Source: an uncultured Emergencia sp. (lineage in GTDB: Bacteria > Bacillota > Clostridia > Peptostreptococcales > Anaerovoracaceae). From it: 5,760 nt of DNA. Positions 1-5,673 of the stretch are shown in pieces (the stretch's first letter is position 1; every line of letters begins with the position of its first letter). The position numbers and the translations under genes were made by a program. A model generated the notes under the pieces. That model was given only the letters and a program-made list of their open reading frames with translations, did no database searches and was not told the origin of the DNA. The stretch spans positions 1-5,760 of the forward strand of contig CABSEO010000146.1 in assembly GCA_902476665.1 (NCBI GenBank), read 5' to 3'.

Positions 1-291
1 ACTACTCATGAAAATCCGGTATATGAGGTAGATGGAATCAGACATATCTGTATTCCGAATTTGCCTAGCTCTGTGGCGAATACAGCTTCTCAGTCTCTGT
101 CCAATGCTACGATTCCATACATTCAGGAAATTGCGGATAAGGGTTGGGTGAAGGCTGCACTGGATAATGAAAAACTGATTCACGGACTGGATTTTATAAA
201 AGGTAACCTTACCTTTAAAGATACTGCTGAAGCATTTGATATTCCGATGGCGGACAAAATGGAACTGTTGGAAAAATACAGTGTTCTATAA
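1..291 (+). CDS. ald: Alanine dehydrogenase-like protein, C-terminal part (5' end outside window)
   Basis: The frame is open from the first base and ends at TAA 289-291, giving the last 96 residues of a protein whose start is outside the window. The segment around residues 14-56 reads VDGIRHICIPNLPSS, then ANTASQSLSNATIPY and IADKGW. This resembles the C-terminal block of the alanine dehydrogenase/PNT family (VxNMPG…T.A.TN.T.PY….A.KGW), and the tail (GLDFIKGNLTFKDTAEAF) also fits that family. Alanine dehydrogenase interconverts alanine with pyruvate and ammonia using NAD(H) in the cytoplasm. The NAD-binding core is not visible, so substrate specificity is untested and a related opine- or N5-carboxyethyl-ornithine-type dehydrogenase is possible. 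The racemase gene follows after 52 bases with no clear terminator between them, so the two may be co-transcribed. Confidence 0.72.
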   Translation, partial: TTHENPVYEVDGIRHICIPNLPSSVANTASQSLSNATIPYIQEIADKGWVKAALDNEKLIHGLDFIKGNLTFKDTAEAFDIPMADKMELLEKYSVL

Positions 292-333
292 TTTCTTTTA
301 CAGATGTAAATGGTTGTGATACCTTTGAAGAAT

Positions 334-338
334 GGAGG
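334..338 (+). promoter_or_regulatory. Ribosome binding site deciding the racemase start
   Basis: GGAGG lies five bases before ATG 344. An in-frame ATG at 332 overlaps this motif and has no Shine-Dalgarno sequence of its own, so 344 is the preferred start. Confidence 0.8.
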
Positions 339-343
339 ATACG

Positions 344-1069
344 ATGGAAAATAAAGCAAAAATCGCGATACTGAGATGGGAGCAGGGTCTGGTGCCGGAA
401 GGTCTCAGACAGTTGGAACAAATGCCTGGTAACAGCACAAATCCCAAAACCTATCCTTTCCCTGTGAAAATGGTAGAAGTTCCGGGAGCTTGTGTGGAAA
501 CAGTAATAACGCATCCGAGTCAGAAACTGCTGTCAGATATGATAGAGATCTCTAAACAGCTGGCAGAAAAAGAGGGAATTGGTGCTATCACAACAAGCTG
601 CGGATTCAATGCGGTATTTCAAAGGCAGCTTGCGGATGCTCTGGATATTCCGGTACTTACGTCATCTCTGCTACAGGTTCCTTTTGTACATCAGCTGATT
701 GGAAAAGATAAAACTGTAGGTGTTATTACTGCAAATAAGAGCTCTTTGGCTGAGAAACATTTCCGGGCGTGCGGGATTACTGAGGATATGAAGATGGAAG
801 TTTTCGGATTGGAAGATGCAAAGGAATGGAGTAAAATCTTTGAGCATCCTGACGAGGCGTTTGATGTGGATGCGGTAGAACGGGAAATTATCGGCGTAGC
901 TGAAAAGGCCGTTTCGACTAACCCGTCCATTGGTGCTATTGTATTAGAATGCACTGATCTTCCGCCTTTTGCCAAGAAAATAAGTGAAGCTGTAAATTTG
1001 CCTGTATTCGATTTCACTACTATGATCGGTTATGCCGCTATGGTTTTAGGTCAGGTAAACTTATATTAA
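344..1069 (+). CDS. Aspartate/glutamate (hydantoin-type) racemase family protein
   Basis: A 241-residue cytoplasmic protein of the PLP-independent Asp/Glu/hydantoin racemase superfamily. Two Cys residues sit in the places the family uses for two-base catalysis: Cys86 in AITTSCGFNA at the end of a strand, and Cys203 in GAIVLECTDLPPF. The N-terminus (AKIAILRWEQGLVPEG) starts the first beta strand, and the length is normal for the family (about 220-260). Members racemise free amino acids or hydantoins by moving a proton between the two thiols, and some relatives are decarboxylases or maleate isomerases with one Cys changed; both are present here. The substrate cannot be told from sequence. Placement just after an alanine dehydrogenase-like gene suggests amino acid catabolism, perhaps joining D- and L-isomers. 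The gene converges on selD and ends at a hairpin terminator. Confidence 0.82.
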   Translation: MENKAKIAILRWEQGLVPEGLRQLEQMPGNSTNPKTYPFPVKMVEVPGACVETVITHPSQKLLSDMIEISKQLAEKEGIGAITTSCGFNAVFQRQLADALDIPVLTSSLLQVPFVHQLIGKDKTVGVITANKSSLAEKHFRACGITEDMKMEVFGLEDAKEWSKIFEHPDEAFDVDAVEREIIGVAEKAVSTNPSIGAIVLECTDLPPFAKKISEAVNLPVFDFTTMIGYAAMVLGQVNLY

Positions 1070-1074
1070 AAGAA

Positions 1075-1123
1075 AAAGAAGGAGGCAGAAATAGAATCAC
1101 TTATTCTATTTGCCTCTTTCTTT
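1075..1123. terminator. Bidirectional hairpin terminator between racemase and selD
   Basis: The left arm (1075-1097) and right arm (1103-1123) form a stem of about 21 pairs: 13 pairs including one G-U, a two-base bulge in the left arm, then 8 pairs, closed by a five-base loop CACTT. An A-rich run precedes it and a T-rich run (TCTTTCTTTGTTT) follows, so it can work for both convergent genes. It begins five bases after the racemase stop and lies 12 bases beyond the selD stop. Confidence 0.82.
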
Positions 1124-1135
1124 GTTTAATAAATA

Positions 1136-2170
1136 TTATCTTACATAGATCGGGCTTCCGGAGAATTCCTCTACCCAGCCTATAATGGAAGCGGTTTTAG
1201 AGAAGTTCTTCAGTTTTTCCTCCAGCTTCAATCCTTCTTTTTCTGGCAGTGAAATCAGAAGGCCGCCTGAAGTCTGCGGATCGAACATCAGGTCTGTGAG
1301 AGCAAGGGGTGTGTCTTTGGAAAAGCTGACACTGCAGCCCAGCCAGGCACGATTATTGTATGCTCCCTGAGGAACAATGCCCATTTCTGCCATTTCACGA
1401 GCCTGAGGAAGAAGAGGAACTGCGTTACTGTCCAGAATAATAGATTTGCCGCTGCCTTCAGCCATTTCATAGCTGTGGCCGAGAAGTCCAAAACCTGTGA
1501 TGTCTGTACAGCTGCTGACAGGAAAGTCTGCCATACAAGCTGCAACATCCTTGTTTAATGCGGTCATGGAATCAGTAAGGGCTTTCACACTTTCCTGAGT
1601 CAGCAGCTCACCTTTGACTGCAGTATTGAGAATTCCGGTTCCCAGTGGTTTGGTTAGAATCAGTACATCTCCTTCTTTTGCACTGTCATTTCTTAGAATT
1701 TTATCAGGGTGTATAAAGCCACTGACACATAGACCGTATTTTGGTTCTTTGTCTTTAATGGTATGGCCTCCGCAGATTACTGCTCCGGCTTCTTTTACCT
1801 TGCTGTAGCCACCTTGAAGGATTTCGCGTGCAATTTCTTTATCTATATCCTCTGGAATACAGAGGATGTTCATAGCAAGCTTAGGCGTACCTCCCATGGC
1901 GTAGACGTCACTGAGAGAATTGGCTGCGGCAATCTGACCATAAGCGTATGGATCGTCGACTACTGGCGGAAAAATATCTACAGTTTGTATTAATGCTGTA
2001 TGATCATCTATTTTGTAAACAGCTGCATCATCTGCGGTGTCGAAACCGACAAGAAGATTCGGATCATCGAACTGGGGTAATTGACGCAAAACTTGCGCCA
2101 GAGCATCAGGCTCAACTTTCGCCGCTCAACCTCCGTGCAAAGTCATATCGGTTAATTTAATCTGTGACAT
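1136..2170 (-). CDS. selD: Selenide, water dikinase (selenophosphate synthetase), selenocysteine-containing
   Basis: SelD makes selenophosphate from selenide and ATP, giving AMP and phosphate; selenophosphate is the selenium donor for Sec-tRNA(Sec) synthesis. Reading from ATG 2170 through TGA 2128-2126 as selenocysteine gives 344 residues, close to the E. coli enzyme (347). The N-terminus MSQIKLTDMTLHGG-U-AAKVEPD matches the catalytic loop, with Sec15 at the nucleophile position (Cys17 in E. coli) and Lys18 next to it. Predicted metal/ATP ligands follow at Asp48, Asp65, Asn84, Asp88 and Asp223 (in CTDITGFGLLGH). The C-terminal domain contains DPQTSGGLL (residues 297-305). The start is supported by a strong AAAGGAGG ribosome binding site at 2184-2177 and a promoter upstream. 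A caller treating TGA as stop would instead place the start at TTG 2089 and lose the active site. The gene is divergent from grdX and is probably monocistronic. Confidence 0.96.
2101..2125 (-). promoter_or_regulatory. Candidate bacterial SECIS hairpin in selD
   Basis: Twelve bases after the UGA on the minus strand, GAGC (2113-2110) pairs with GCUC (2104-2101) around the loop CUGAU, which contains a G as bacterial SECIS loops usually do. Weaker lower pairing is possible between GCG just after the UGA and CGC beyond the upper stem. The loop lies about 16 bases from the UGA, similar to the spacing known for the E. coli fdhF element. The stem is short, so this rests on position more than stability. 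Confidence 0.55.
2126..2128 (-). other. selD: Selenocysteine codon (TGA) of selD, Sec15
   Basis: The in-frame TGA sits exactly where the SelD family has its catalytic Cys or Sec, between HGG and AAK. Family-specific sequence is intact on both sides, so this is recoding rather than a nonsense mutation. Confidence 0.94.
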
Positions 2171-2176
2171 AAAGCG

Positions 2177-2184
2177 CCTCCTTT
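2177..2184 (-). promoter_or_regulatory. Ribosome binding site of selD
   Basis: AAAGGAGG on the minus strand, six bases before ATG 2170. It fixes the start upstream of the in-frame TGA and so supports selenocysteine readthrough. Confidence 0.88.
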
Positions 2185-2201
2185 GTCTAGCGTATGCCTA
2201 C

Positions 2202-2230
2202 ATTATAGACGTTTTTTTACAGCATTACAA
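2202..2230 (-). promoter_or_regulatory. Sigma-A-type promoter for selD
   Basis: On the minus strand a perfect -10 TATAAT (2207-2202) is preceded, after a 17-base spacer, by TTGTAA (2230-2225), a 4 of 6 match to the -35 consensus. Transcription would start near 2195, leaving a leader of about 25 bases that holds the ribosome binding site. Confidence 0.72.
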
Positions 2231-2279
2231 TGAAAAAACTTTTATTGAAAACGTGCCTGGATTTAAACAACTTAAAACA

Positions 2280-2308
2280 TTGACAAATTTTTAGCGTTAA
2301 TATAGAAT
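2280..2308 (+). promoter_or_regulatory. Sigma-A-type promoter for grdX and the regulator, probably leaderless
   Basis: A perfect -35 TTGACA (2280-2285) is followed after 17 bases by TAGAAT (2303-2308), a 5 of 6 match to the -10 consensus. The usual start site, about seven bases past the -10, falls at 2315, the A of the grdX ATG. A constitutive or lightly controlled promoter here fits the need to make the activator before induction. Confidence 0.8.
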
Positions 2309-2314
2309 ATAGCC

Positions 2315-2698
2315 ATGAATGAATTGATAATCACGAATAATCCAAAAGTAAATATAGAATTTAGCAATATCTATTGCGTTGAGTTTTATCCTGAGGCAGA
2401 TCAAATGGAAATTTTGACAAGAGCCAGAGATTACGTTCACTTAGGCAGCAGACTGATCATGCATCCGATGATGGGAAGGATCAAGCCTCACGAAACGCCG
2501 TATAAGTCAGTTTTTTTACAAGTGGAGCGGAATGAGCCTCATTTTGAAAGTATTATTATCGTTGAGGAAAGTCTGGCTGAAACAAAAAAATTTCTGGAAA
2601 ATACTGCTCAGACAAAGTATGATGATAGACTGCTTGATGATTTGCAGTTTATAGATTTACAGTTGCTGCAAAGTGGTGTTGAAGAATTTAGGAGGTAA
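2315..2698 (+). CDS. grdX: GrdX family protein
   Basis: A 127-residue soluble protein matching the GrdX family, small proteins of unknown biochemical role encoded beside glycine, sarcosine or betaine reductase genes in Clostridia. Visible family features are the N-terminal TNNP (residues 7-10), the central stretch VHLGSRLIMHPMMG…IKPHETPYKS (41-65), and an acidic tail with DDLQFIDLQLL (108-118). No signal peptide or membrane segment is seen. The start at 2315 is constrained: an in-frame TAG lies at 2303-2305 and no other start codon lies between. No ribosome binding site precedes the ATG, and the promoter position suggests a leaderless mRNA. The regulator gene follows after seven bases, and its Shine-Dalgarno sequence overlaps the last two grdX codons and the stop, so the two are probably co-translated and functionally linked. 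Confidence 0.88.
   Translation: MNELIITNNPKVNIEFSNIYCVEFYPEADQMEILTRARDYVHLGSRLIMHPMMGRIKPHETPYKSVFLQVERNEPHFESIIIVEESLAETKKFLENTAQTKYDDRLLDDLQFIDLQLLQSGVEEFRR
2690..2696 (+). promoter_or_regulatory. Ribosome binding site deciding the regulator start
   Basis: AGGAGGT overlaps the end of grdX (AGG AGG TAA) and lies nine bases before ATG 2706. An upstream in-frame GTG at 2673 precedes this motif and has no Shine-Dalgarno sequence of its own, so 2706 is preferred. Confidence 0.8.
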
Positions 2699-2705
2699 CG
2701 GCCTT

Positions 2706-4151
2706 ATGAAAGAAAAAGGGGGAGTCGGCGGAGAAAGATTGTCTTTTAAGAACGCAGACTTTGTATTAGTTGTAAATAAGGATTTTGAAATCGTATATCA
2801 TTCTCGGTTTGATGCGAAAATGGGCAATGATCCGTCAGCCGGGGCATATAAAAATCTCTTTGAACTGTATCCGTCACTGGGGAAGAACAACAGCTCTATT
2901 GCAAAGACTATGTCAACGGGAGAATGTATTTTTAATGATGCCCAGGAATTTGTAGATATTAACGGAAGGGTTTATGTAACTCAAAATGTGACTCTTCCTA
3001 TCTTTAGAGAAGGAAAAATTGCCGGTGTGGTGGAATTGACAAAAGATTTGACAACGGTAGGCCATGCCGAAGGGCGTAAAGAATATCTTCAGTCACTTTC
3101 TCGTGACAGGTTCTACTCTAACCGGGAAAACAATGAAAAACTGAGCTTTGATGATATTTTAACACTTAATGAGGACATGCTGTCTGCCATTGAACAGGCA
3201 AAAGTCTTTGCGTTGAATCCTAACCCGACACTTGTTTACGGGGAAACAGGCACAGGGAAGGAAATGTTTGCGCAGGCGATGATCAATTATGCAGCGGGTC
3301 CGAAACAGAAAATTATTGTTCAGAATTGTGCGGCTGTTCCTGAAAATCTTATAGAATCTATTTTGTTTGGCACCACGAAAGGTTCCTATACTGGTGCAGA
3401 GAATAAAAAAGGTCTGTTTGAAGAGGCGGATGGAGGAATTTTCTTTCTGGATGAGCTCAATGCACTGCCTTATCATGTACAGGGAAAGCTTTTACGTGTG
3501 GTACAGGAGGGGACCTTTCGCCCGATAGGTGCAAGCAAAGAGAAAAGGGTCAATGTGAAGATTATAGCGGCTATGAATGTGGATCCGATGGAAGCCATTG
3601 AAATGAAGATCTTGCGTAAAGACCTGTTTTACAGACTTTCAGGAAATATGATTTATCTGCCGCCGCTGAGAGAACGACCGGATGATATTGAGTATCTTAT
3701 TGATAACTACATTGATTACTTTAACGAAGTGTATAACAAGCATGTAACAGGCATTTCAGAAAAGCTGCGGGAGTTTTTCCTTTCTTACAAATGGGAAGGA
3801 AATGTCAGAGAGCTGAAGCATGTTATTGAATCTATGGTCAGCATGTCTAAAAATGAAGAACTCCAGTTTAATCAGATTCCGCTATATCTTCACAGTAAGC
3901 TGAAAGATGTGAAGGGGTTTGAGGATGAGAAAGCTCAAAAAGATAAAATAAAGGACGATAATATTGTAGTTGACTTTGGAGAAGAAAACTATGATTTGCG
4001 TACAGCAGTTGAAACGGTTGAAAGAAATCTGATTTTGAAGATTCTTGCCAAGACCCGGGGAAATAAGACAAAAGCTGGAGAGCTTCTCGGCATTCCCCGT
4101 CAGACACTCAAGTATAAGATGGACAAACTGGGGATTGAAGATGGGGAATAA
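2706..4151 (+). CDS. Sigma-54-dependent enhancer-binding activator (PAS, AAA+, Fis-type HTH)
   Basis: A 481-residue cytoplasmic transcription activator of the NtrC/RocR class. An N-terminal PAS-like sensor (about residues 13-117; LSFKNADFVLVVNKDFEIVYHS and LFELYPSLG) is followed by a linker and an AAA+ domain. That domain has Walker A GETGTGKE (179-186), the sigma-54 contact loop as GSYTGA (226-231, a variant of GAFTGA), Walker B GGIFFLDE (243-250), a sensor I region around IIAAMN (286-291), arginine-finger region LRKDLFYRL (303-311) and GNVREL (365-370). The C-terminus holds a Fis-type helix-turn-helix (about 452-475, GNKTKAGELLGIPRQTLKYKM). It uses ATP to open sigma-54 polymerase complexes. 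Its likely target is the sigma-54 promoter 130 bases downstream of its stop, before grdE, with paired candidate binding sites between. It resembles PrdR, the proline reductase activator of C. difficile, in role, but orthology is not shown. The ligand sensed by the PAS domain is unknown. Confidence 0.93.
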   Translation: MKEKGGVGGERLSFKNADFVLVVNKDFEIVYHSRFDAKMGNDPSAGAYKNLFELYPSLGKNNSSIAKTMSTGECIFNDAQEFVDINGRVYVTQNVTLPIFREGKIAGVVELTKDLTTVGHAEGRKEYLQSLSRDRFYSNRENNEKLSFDDILTLNEDMLSAIEQAKVFALNPNPTLVYGETGTGKEMFAQAMINYAAGPKQKIIVQNCAAVPENLIESILFGTTKGSYTGAENKKGLFEEADGGIFFLDELNALPYHVQGKLLRVVQEGTFRPIGASKEKRVNVKIIAAMNVDPMEAIEMKILRKDLFYRLSGNMIYLPPLRERPDDIEYLIDNYIDYFNEVYNKHVTGISEKLREFFLSYKWEGNVRELKHVIESMVSMSKNEELQFNQIPLYLHSKLKDVKGFEDEKAQKDKIKDDNIVVDFGEENYDLRTAVETVERNLILKILAKTRGNKTKAGELLGIPRQTLKYKMDKLGIEDGE

Positions 4152-4160
4152 AAGCTGGAT

Positions 4161-4199
4161 ACGTCAAAAAATTGGCGAAAAAACGACGAAAAATTGGCG
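4161..4199 (+). promoter_or_regulatory. Paired upstream activating sites for the sigma-54 activator
   Basis: Two 17-bp elements at 4161-4177 and 4183-4199 share 15 of 17 bases and end in AAAAATTGGCG. Their period is 22 bp, about two helical turns, so dimers would sit on the same face of DNA. The first is an imperfect dyad (CGTCAA-AAAA-TTGGCG, 4162-4177), as expected for a Fis-type HTH dimer; the second is a weaker dyad. Their centres lie about 138 and 116 bases before the predicted grdE start site, in the usual range for enhancer sites. Binding by the adjacent regulator is inferred. Confidence 0.75.
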
Positions 4200-4281
4200 C
4201 ATCTGATCTGTTTTTTGTCTAAGACTCATAAGACCTGAAAGAAAATGTTGATTTTCCAATCCTTTTCTGTGGATAAACAAT

Positions 4282-4297
4282 TGGCACGAGAATTGCT
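4282..4297 (+). promoter_or_regulatory. Sigma-54 (-24/-12) promoter of the grdE-grdB operon
   Basis: TGGCACG-AGAA-TTGCT matches the sigma-54 consensus at every defined position, with GG at 4283-4284 and GC at 4295-4296 spaced 12 bases apart. Transcription should start near A4308, leaving a leader of about 59 bases before grdE. An adjacent sigma-54 activator gene and paired upstream sites make the assignment strong. Confidence 0.95.
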
Positions 4298-4311
4298 ATA
4301 TCTATAAACAA

Positions 4312-4323
4312 ACGTAAATACGT
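4312..4323. repeat. Short palindrome just after the sigma-54 start site
   Basis: ACGTA-AA-TACGT is a perfect inverted repeat with a two-base centre, at about +5 to +16 relative to the predicted start. It could be an operator for a repressor adding a second layer of control, but it is short and may be chance. Confidence 0.35.
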
Positions 4324-4366
4324 CTAAAATGTAACCTGATTTAATACACAGAAAGGAAAATCTGAT

Positions 4367-5653
4367 ATGAATTTGGAACTTAGAAAAGTTGCCATCAGAG
4401 ATATCTGTTTCGATACAGAATGCAAGATTGAAGATGGCTGCCTGCATGTGGATCCGAAGAAGCTGGAAGAGCTGGCTTTGGAAGACAGCAGAGTGAAAAA
4501 TGTTTCTTTTGATATCGCAAGACCAGGCGAATCTGTAAGAATTGTTCCTGTAAAAGATGTCATTGAACCGAGAGCAAAGATGGAAGGCGGCGAAACTTTC
4601 CCGGGTCTTTTTACCGAAGATATGCAGGAAGCCGGGGAAGGCATCACCTATGCCTTGTCAGGATGCGCACTGACAACTACAGGTCCGATTGTAGGCTTTC
4701 AGGAAGGTGTCATCGACATGATGGGACCGGGAGCTGAATACACGGTATATTCTCAGCTGAATCATGTAGTTATGATTATCGAGAAACAGGATTATGTAGA
4801 TCAGCATGACCATGAAGAAGTTGTAAGACTGGCAGGAATCAGAGTTGCTCGTTATCTTGCAACCCTGGCTTTTGACTGTGAGGACTATGTATCTGAAAAC
4901 TATGAATGGAAATCTATCGGAGAAAAATATAATGAGTATCCTGAACTTCCTAGAGTAGTTTATGTATATAACTGTATGGCTCAGGGGCTGCTGCACGATA
5001 CTTATTTTTATGGCAGAGATGCAAAAGTCATGGTGCCTACAATGATTACGCCACTGGAAGTAATGGATGGGGCAATTATTTCCGGCAACTGTGTTTCACC
5101 TGGTTCCAAGACTACCACTTATATGCATCAGAATAATGCTGTCATCAAGGAACTCTTTGAAAAGCACGGTAAAGAGATCAATTTTATGGGGATTGTTTTG
5201 AATCCTCTGATGACTACCCTGAAAGAGAAATTCAGAGACAGAATGCTGACTGTCAGACAGGTAAAAATGCTGGGCGCCCAGGGAGCGATTATTTCTCAGG
5301 AAGGATTCGGTAATCCGACGACAGATTTGATGATTGTTTGCCAGGAGTTGGAAAACAATGGAATTAAAACAGTCATTATTACAAATGAAGACGCAGGTGT
5401 TGACGGAATGAGTGAATCTCTGCCTGACAGTGTGCAGGAAGCTAATGCAATTGTATCTACAGGGAATTCTAACGCTACAGTTCTTCTGCCTGCGATGGAA
5501 AAAACTATTGGTAATCTGAAAGAAGTGGAAAGAGTTTGCGGCGGCAACGTAACCTCTATTCAGGAGGATGGAAGTCTGCTTCTGGAAATCCATGGAATTA
5601 TGGGAAGCCATAACCTGCAGGGCAACACGAAACTTGGCTGCATCACATTATAA
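4367..5653 (+). CDS. grdE: Glycine/sarcosine/betaine reductase component B, GrdE-type proprotein
   Basis: A 428-residue cytoplasmic proprotein, the normal length of GrdE. Conserved-looking blocks include ARPGESVRI.PVKDVIEPR (51-69), GPIVGFQEGVIDM (106-118), QGLLHDTY.YG (206-216), EVMDGAIISGNCVS (231-244), HGKEINFMG (267-275) and QEGFGNPTTDL (311-321). In this family the proprotein self-cleaves before Cys in the GNC motif to form two subunits, the new N-terminus becoming a pyruvoyl group that binds the substrate amine as a Schiff base; here this is Cys242. With the selenoprotein GrdB it forms the substrate-specific component B, which passes a carboxymethyl group to selenoprotein A. GrdE (glycine), GrdG (sarcosine) and GrdI (betaine) are paralogues I cannot separate by eye. 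It is not the longer proline reductase PrdA. A moderate ribosome binding site AGGA (4354-4357) precedes the ATG by nine bases. The gene is first behind a sigma-54 promoter and is followed after 20 bases by the GrdB-type gene. Confidence 0.92.
   Translation: MNLELRKVAIRDICFDTECKIEDGCLHVDPKKLEELALEDSRVKNVSFDIARPGESVRIVPVKDVIEPRAKMEGGETFPGLFTEDMQEAGEGITYALSGCALTTTGPIVGFQEGVIDMMGPGAEYTVYSQLNHVVMIIEKQDYVDQHDHEEVVRLAGIRVARYLATLAFDCEDYVSENYEWKSIGEKYNEYPELPRVVYVYNCMAQGLLHDTYFYGRDAKVMVPTMITPLEVMDGAIISGNCVSPGSKTTTYMHQNNAVIKELFEKHGKEINFMGIVLNPLMTTLKEKFRDRMLTVRQVKMLGAQGAIISQEGFGNPTTDLMIVCQELENNGIKTVIITNEDAGVDGMSESLPDSVQEANAIVSTGNSNATVLLPAMEKTIGNLKEVERVCGGNVTSIQEDGSLLLEIHGIMGSHNLQGNTKLGCITL
5090..5092 (+). 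other. grdE: Predicted self-cleavage and pyruvoyl-forming residue Cys242
   Basis: The codon TGT is Cys242 in SGNCVS, at the same position as the cleavage Cys reported for Clostridium sticklandii GrdE. Cleavage would give chains of about 241 and 187 residues. It is followed by VSPGSKTTTYMHQNN. Confidence 0.8.
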
Positions 5654-5659
5654 TAAAGA

Positions 5660-5665
5660 AAGGAG
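5660..5665 (+). promoter_or_regulatory. Ribosome binding site of the grdB-type gene
   Basis: AAGGAG lies eight bases before ATG 5674 in the 20-base gap after the grdE stop. It is stronger than the site before grdE and supports this start. Confidence 0.82.
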
Positions 5666-5673
5666 ACTGAACG

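Noticed and set aside
332..343. ATG 332 as the racemase start
   Set aside because: It overlaps the GGAGG motif, which is correctly spaced for ATG 344.
1136..2089. A 317-residue selD starting at TTG 2089
   Set aside because: It lacks the catalytic loop and a ribosome binding site. The same frame continues through a TGA to ATG 2170 with full SelD-family sequence and a strong ribosome binding site.
2262..2276. TTTAA-N5-TTAAA inverted repeat just before the grdX -35
   Set aside because: Simple AT-rich sequence likely by chance in this spacer; does not match a Rex, CcpA or CodY site I can recognise.
2673..2705. GTG 2673 as the activator start
   Set aside because: It lies upstream of the AGGAGGT that serves ATG 2706, and it adds residues encoded inside grdX with no family resemblance.
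4172..4210. The TTGGCG repeats as further sigma-54 promoters
   Set aside because: Neither has a GC 12 bases after its GG, so the -12 element is missing; they fit enhancer sites better.
4185..4219. Hairpin with the T6 run at 4211-4216 as a terminator for the activator gene
   Set aside because: The only stem (GACGAAAAA with TTTTTTGTC) is AU-rich with a 17-base loop, and the T run is inside the stem; it overlaps the enhancer repeat.
4220..4234. Direct repeat TAAGAC twice with a 9-base period
   Set aside because: Too short and off helical phase to support as a binding site.
4241..4256. Inverted repeat GAAAAT-GTTG-ATTTTC upstream of the sigma-54 promoter
   Set aside because: Six mostly A-T pairs are weak and common in AT-rich spacers; no link to a known site.
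4658..4996. Long minus-strand open frames inside grdE (also 5096-5611)
   Set aside because: They lie antisense to a well-supported gene, show no recognisable family sequence and lack ribosome binding sites I could support.
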